From assembly GCF_049275935.1 (NCBI RefSeq), contig NZ_CP184830.1, positions 4,836,001 through 4,900,000 on the forward strand: a stretch of DNA of 64,000 nt. Direction: 5' to 3'. Positions 63,135 to 64,000 of this stretch are shown in pieces. A program made the position numbers and the translations under genes. This stretch comes from Endozoicomonas_A sp049275935 (GTDB lineage Bacteria; Pseudomonadota; Gammaproteobacteria; Pseudomonadales; Endozoicomonadaceae). Each line of letters begins with the position of its first letter. Within the stretch, counting starts at the first letter, position 1. A model generated the notes under the pieces. It did not search any database, was not told where the DNA came from, and was given only the letters and a program-made list of their open reading frames with translations.

Positions 63135-64000
63135 TTATTGAGGGCAGAAAGAATAATCGATAGGGCCAGACAGCGAGTGATTAGCCCTGATGCACGACTC
63201 TGCGGGTCTGGTTTCTGCAATCAGCTGGCCGTTGCGGAAAGAGTGGGTTACCACTGACTGACGTCTGATGGCATCAAAGACGGTCTCGGAGTCCAAAACA
63301 ATCAGGTTGCCGGGTTTCCCTTCTTCAATCCCGTATTGGTCGTGAATATTCAGGCATTTCGCACTGTTAGTGGTAATCAGGTCGATGCCCTGATTTATCT
63401 GATCCAGCCCTGTCATTTGACAGCCCACCAGACCTGTAAACAACACTTGTAGCATATTACAGCCCTGCATCGGGAACCATTGGTCAACAATGTCGTCCTG
63501 ACCAAAGCAAGCATTTACACCGGCCTCAAGCAGTTCTGGTATACGAGTAATACCACGGCGTTTCGGGTAAGAATCCATTCGCCCCTGAAGGTTCAGGTTG
63601 GTTACCGGGTTGGCGATAAAGTGTATGCCTGACCGTTTCAGCAGCCGCATCAGCTTCACGACATAGGCGTTGTTATAGGAATGCATGGCAGTAGTATGAC
63701 TGGCAGTCACACGCTGACCCATGTTGCGTTCCAGAGCCAGACAGGCAACAGTCTCGACAAATCGGGATTGTTCATCGTCTATCTCATCGCAGTGAATGTC
63801 GATCAGGCTGTCGTATTTTTCGGCAAGGTCAAAGGCGGTATTGAGAGAGTCCAGAGCATATTCACGGGTGTATTCAAAATGGGGAATAGCGCCGACGGCA
63901 TCACAGCCAAGTCTCATGGCTTCTTCGAGAAGCTCTGCACCTTTAGGGAAAGATGGGATGCCTTCCTGCGGAAAGGCGACCAGCTGGATATCAATCAGAT
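63135..64000 (-). CDS. codA: Cytosine deaminase (5' part beyond the window)
   Basis: The frame stays open past the ATG at 63917 to the window edge (LIDIQLVAFPQEGIPSFPKG), so the gene continues outside. The amidohydrolase barrel shows IPHFEYTREY, DIHCDEIDDEQSRFVET, ASHTTAMHSY and FGQDDIVDQW, which hold metal-binding His and Asp and the catalytic Glu of E. coli CodA. It deaminates cytosine to uracil for salvage, which could feed the PreTA route 15 kb away. The partner permease codB is not seen. Confidence 0.92.
   Translation of the reverse strand, partial: LIDIQLVAFPQEGIPSFPKGAELLEEAMRLGCDAVGAIPHFEYTREYALDSLNTAFDLAEKYDSLIDIHCDEIDDEQSRFVETVACLALERNMGQRVTASHTTAMHSYNNAYVVKLMRLLKRSGIHFIANPVTNLNLQGRMDSYPKRRGITRIPELLEAGVNACFGQDDIVDQWFPMQGCNMLQVLFTGLVGCQMTGLDQINQGIDLITTNSAKCLNIHDQYGIEEGKPGNLIVLDSETVFDAIRRQSVVTHSFRNGQLIAETRPAESCIRANHSLSGPIDYSFCPQ

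Overview
The window reads as chromosome of a host-associated marine gammaproteobacterium, most likely Endozoicomonas or a close relative (Oceanospirillales). This is inferred from Pseudomonas-like order of the core genes, a Na+-pumping NADH dehydrogenase (Nqr), and several proteins with eukaryotic domain architecture scattered between housekeeping operons. No tRNA, rRNA or CRISPR array was seen.

Layout. 0-1.6 kb: 3' part of an L,D-transpeptidase and a GlpR-type repressor. 1.7-2.1 kb: a RING-H2 protein. 2.4-8.7 kb: rne, divergent from rluC, a HAD phosphatase and an S49 peptidase. 9.0-14.7 kb: accessory block with an F-box protein carrying 13 WD40-like repeats, an IS200/IS605 end remnant interrupted by a MITE, a porin, a LysR regulator and a small membrane protein. 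14.8-29.9 kb: the maf / yceD-rpmF-plsX-fabD-fabG-acpP-fabF-pabC-mltG-tmk-holB-pilZ-tatD block in Pseudomonas order. It is interrupted by an aquaglyceroporin gene (after plsX), a terminator plus repeat (after acpP), and a gene whose C-terminal third is a eukaryotic-type 20S proteasome alpha subunit (between holB and pilZ). 30.5-36.3 kb: nqrABCDEF. 36.5-58.5 kb: about 22 kb separating nqrF from its usual partners apbE and nqrM. It holds a trypsin-like protease, a C4-dicarboxylate transporter, sdaA-gcvP-gcvT, a bZIP-like protein, an ankyrin-type protein, preT-preA with an alanine/Na+ symporter and XRE-cupin regulator, two tandem secreted paralogues ending in RDEL, an unknown protein and a carotenoid oxygenase. 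58.7-61.9 kb: apbE, nqrM, sthA. 62-64 kb: a 165-bp inverted-repeat element, a one-domain voltage-gated cation channel and the 3' part of codA.

How it fits together. The core genes cover fatty acid and phospholipid synthesis, RNA processing, Na+-coupled respiration (ApbE flavinylates NqrB and NqrC; NqrM matures the iron centre), glycine/serine catabolism and pyrimidine use. The striking layer is the accessory one. A RING-H2 protein, an F-box/WD40-like protein and a proteasome-alpha-like protein lie within 27 kb, and a protein with a complete bZIP signature lies 17 kb further on. Together they look like a dispersed set of proteins imitating host ubiquitin-proteasome and transcription components. 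That functional reading is inference; the domain motifs themselves are directly visible.
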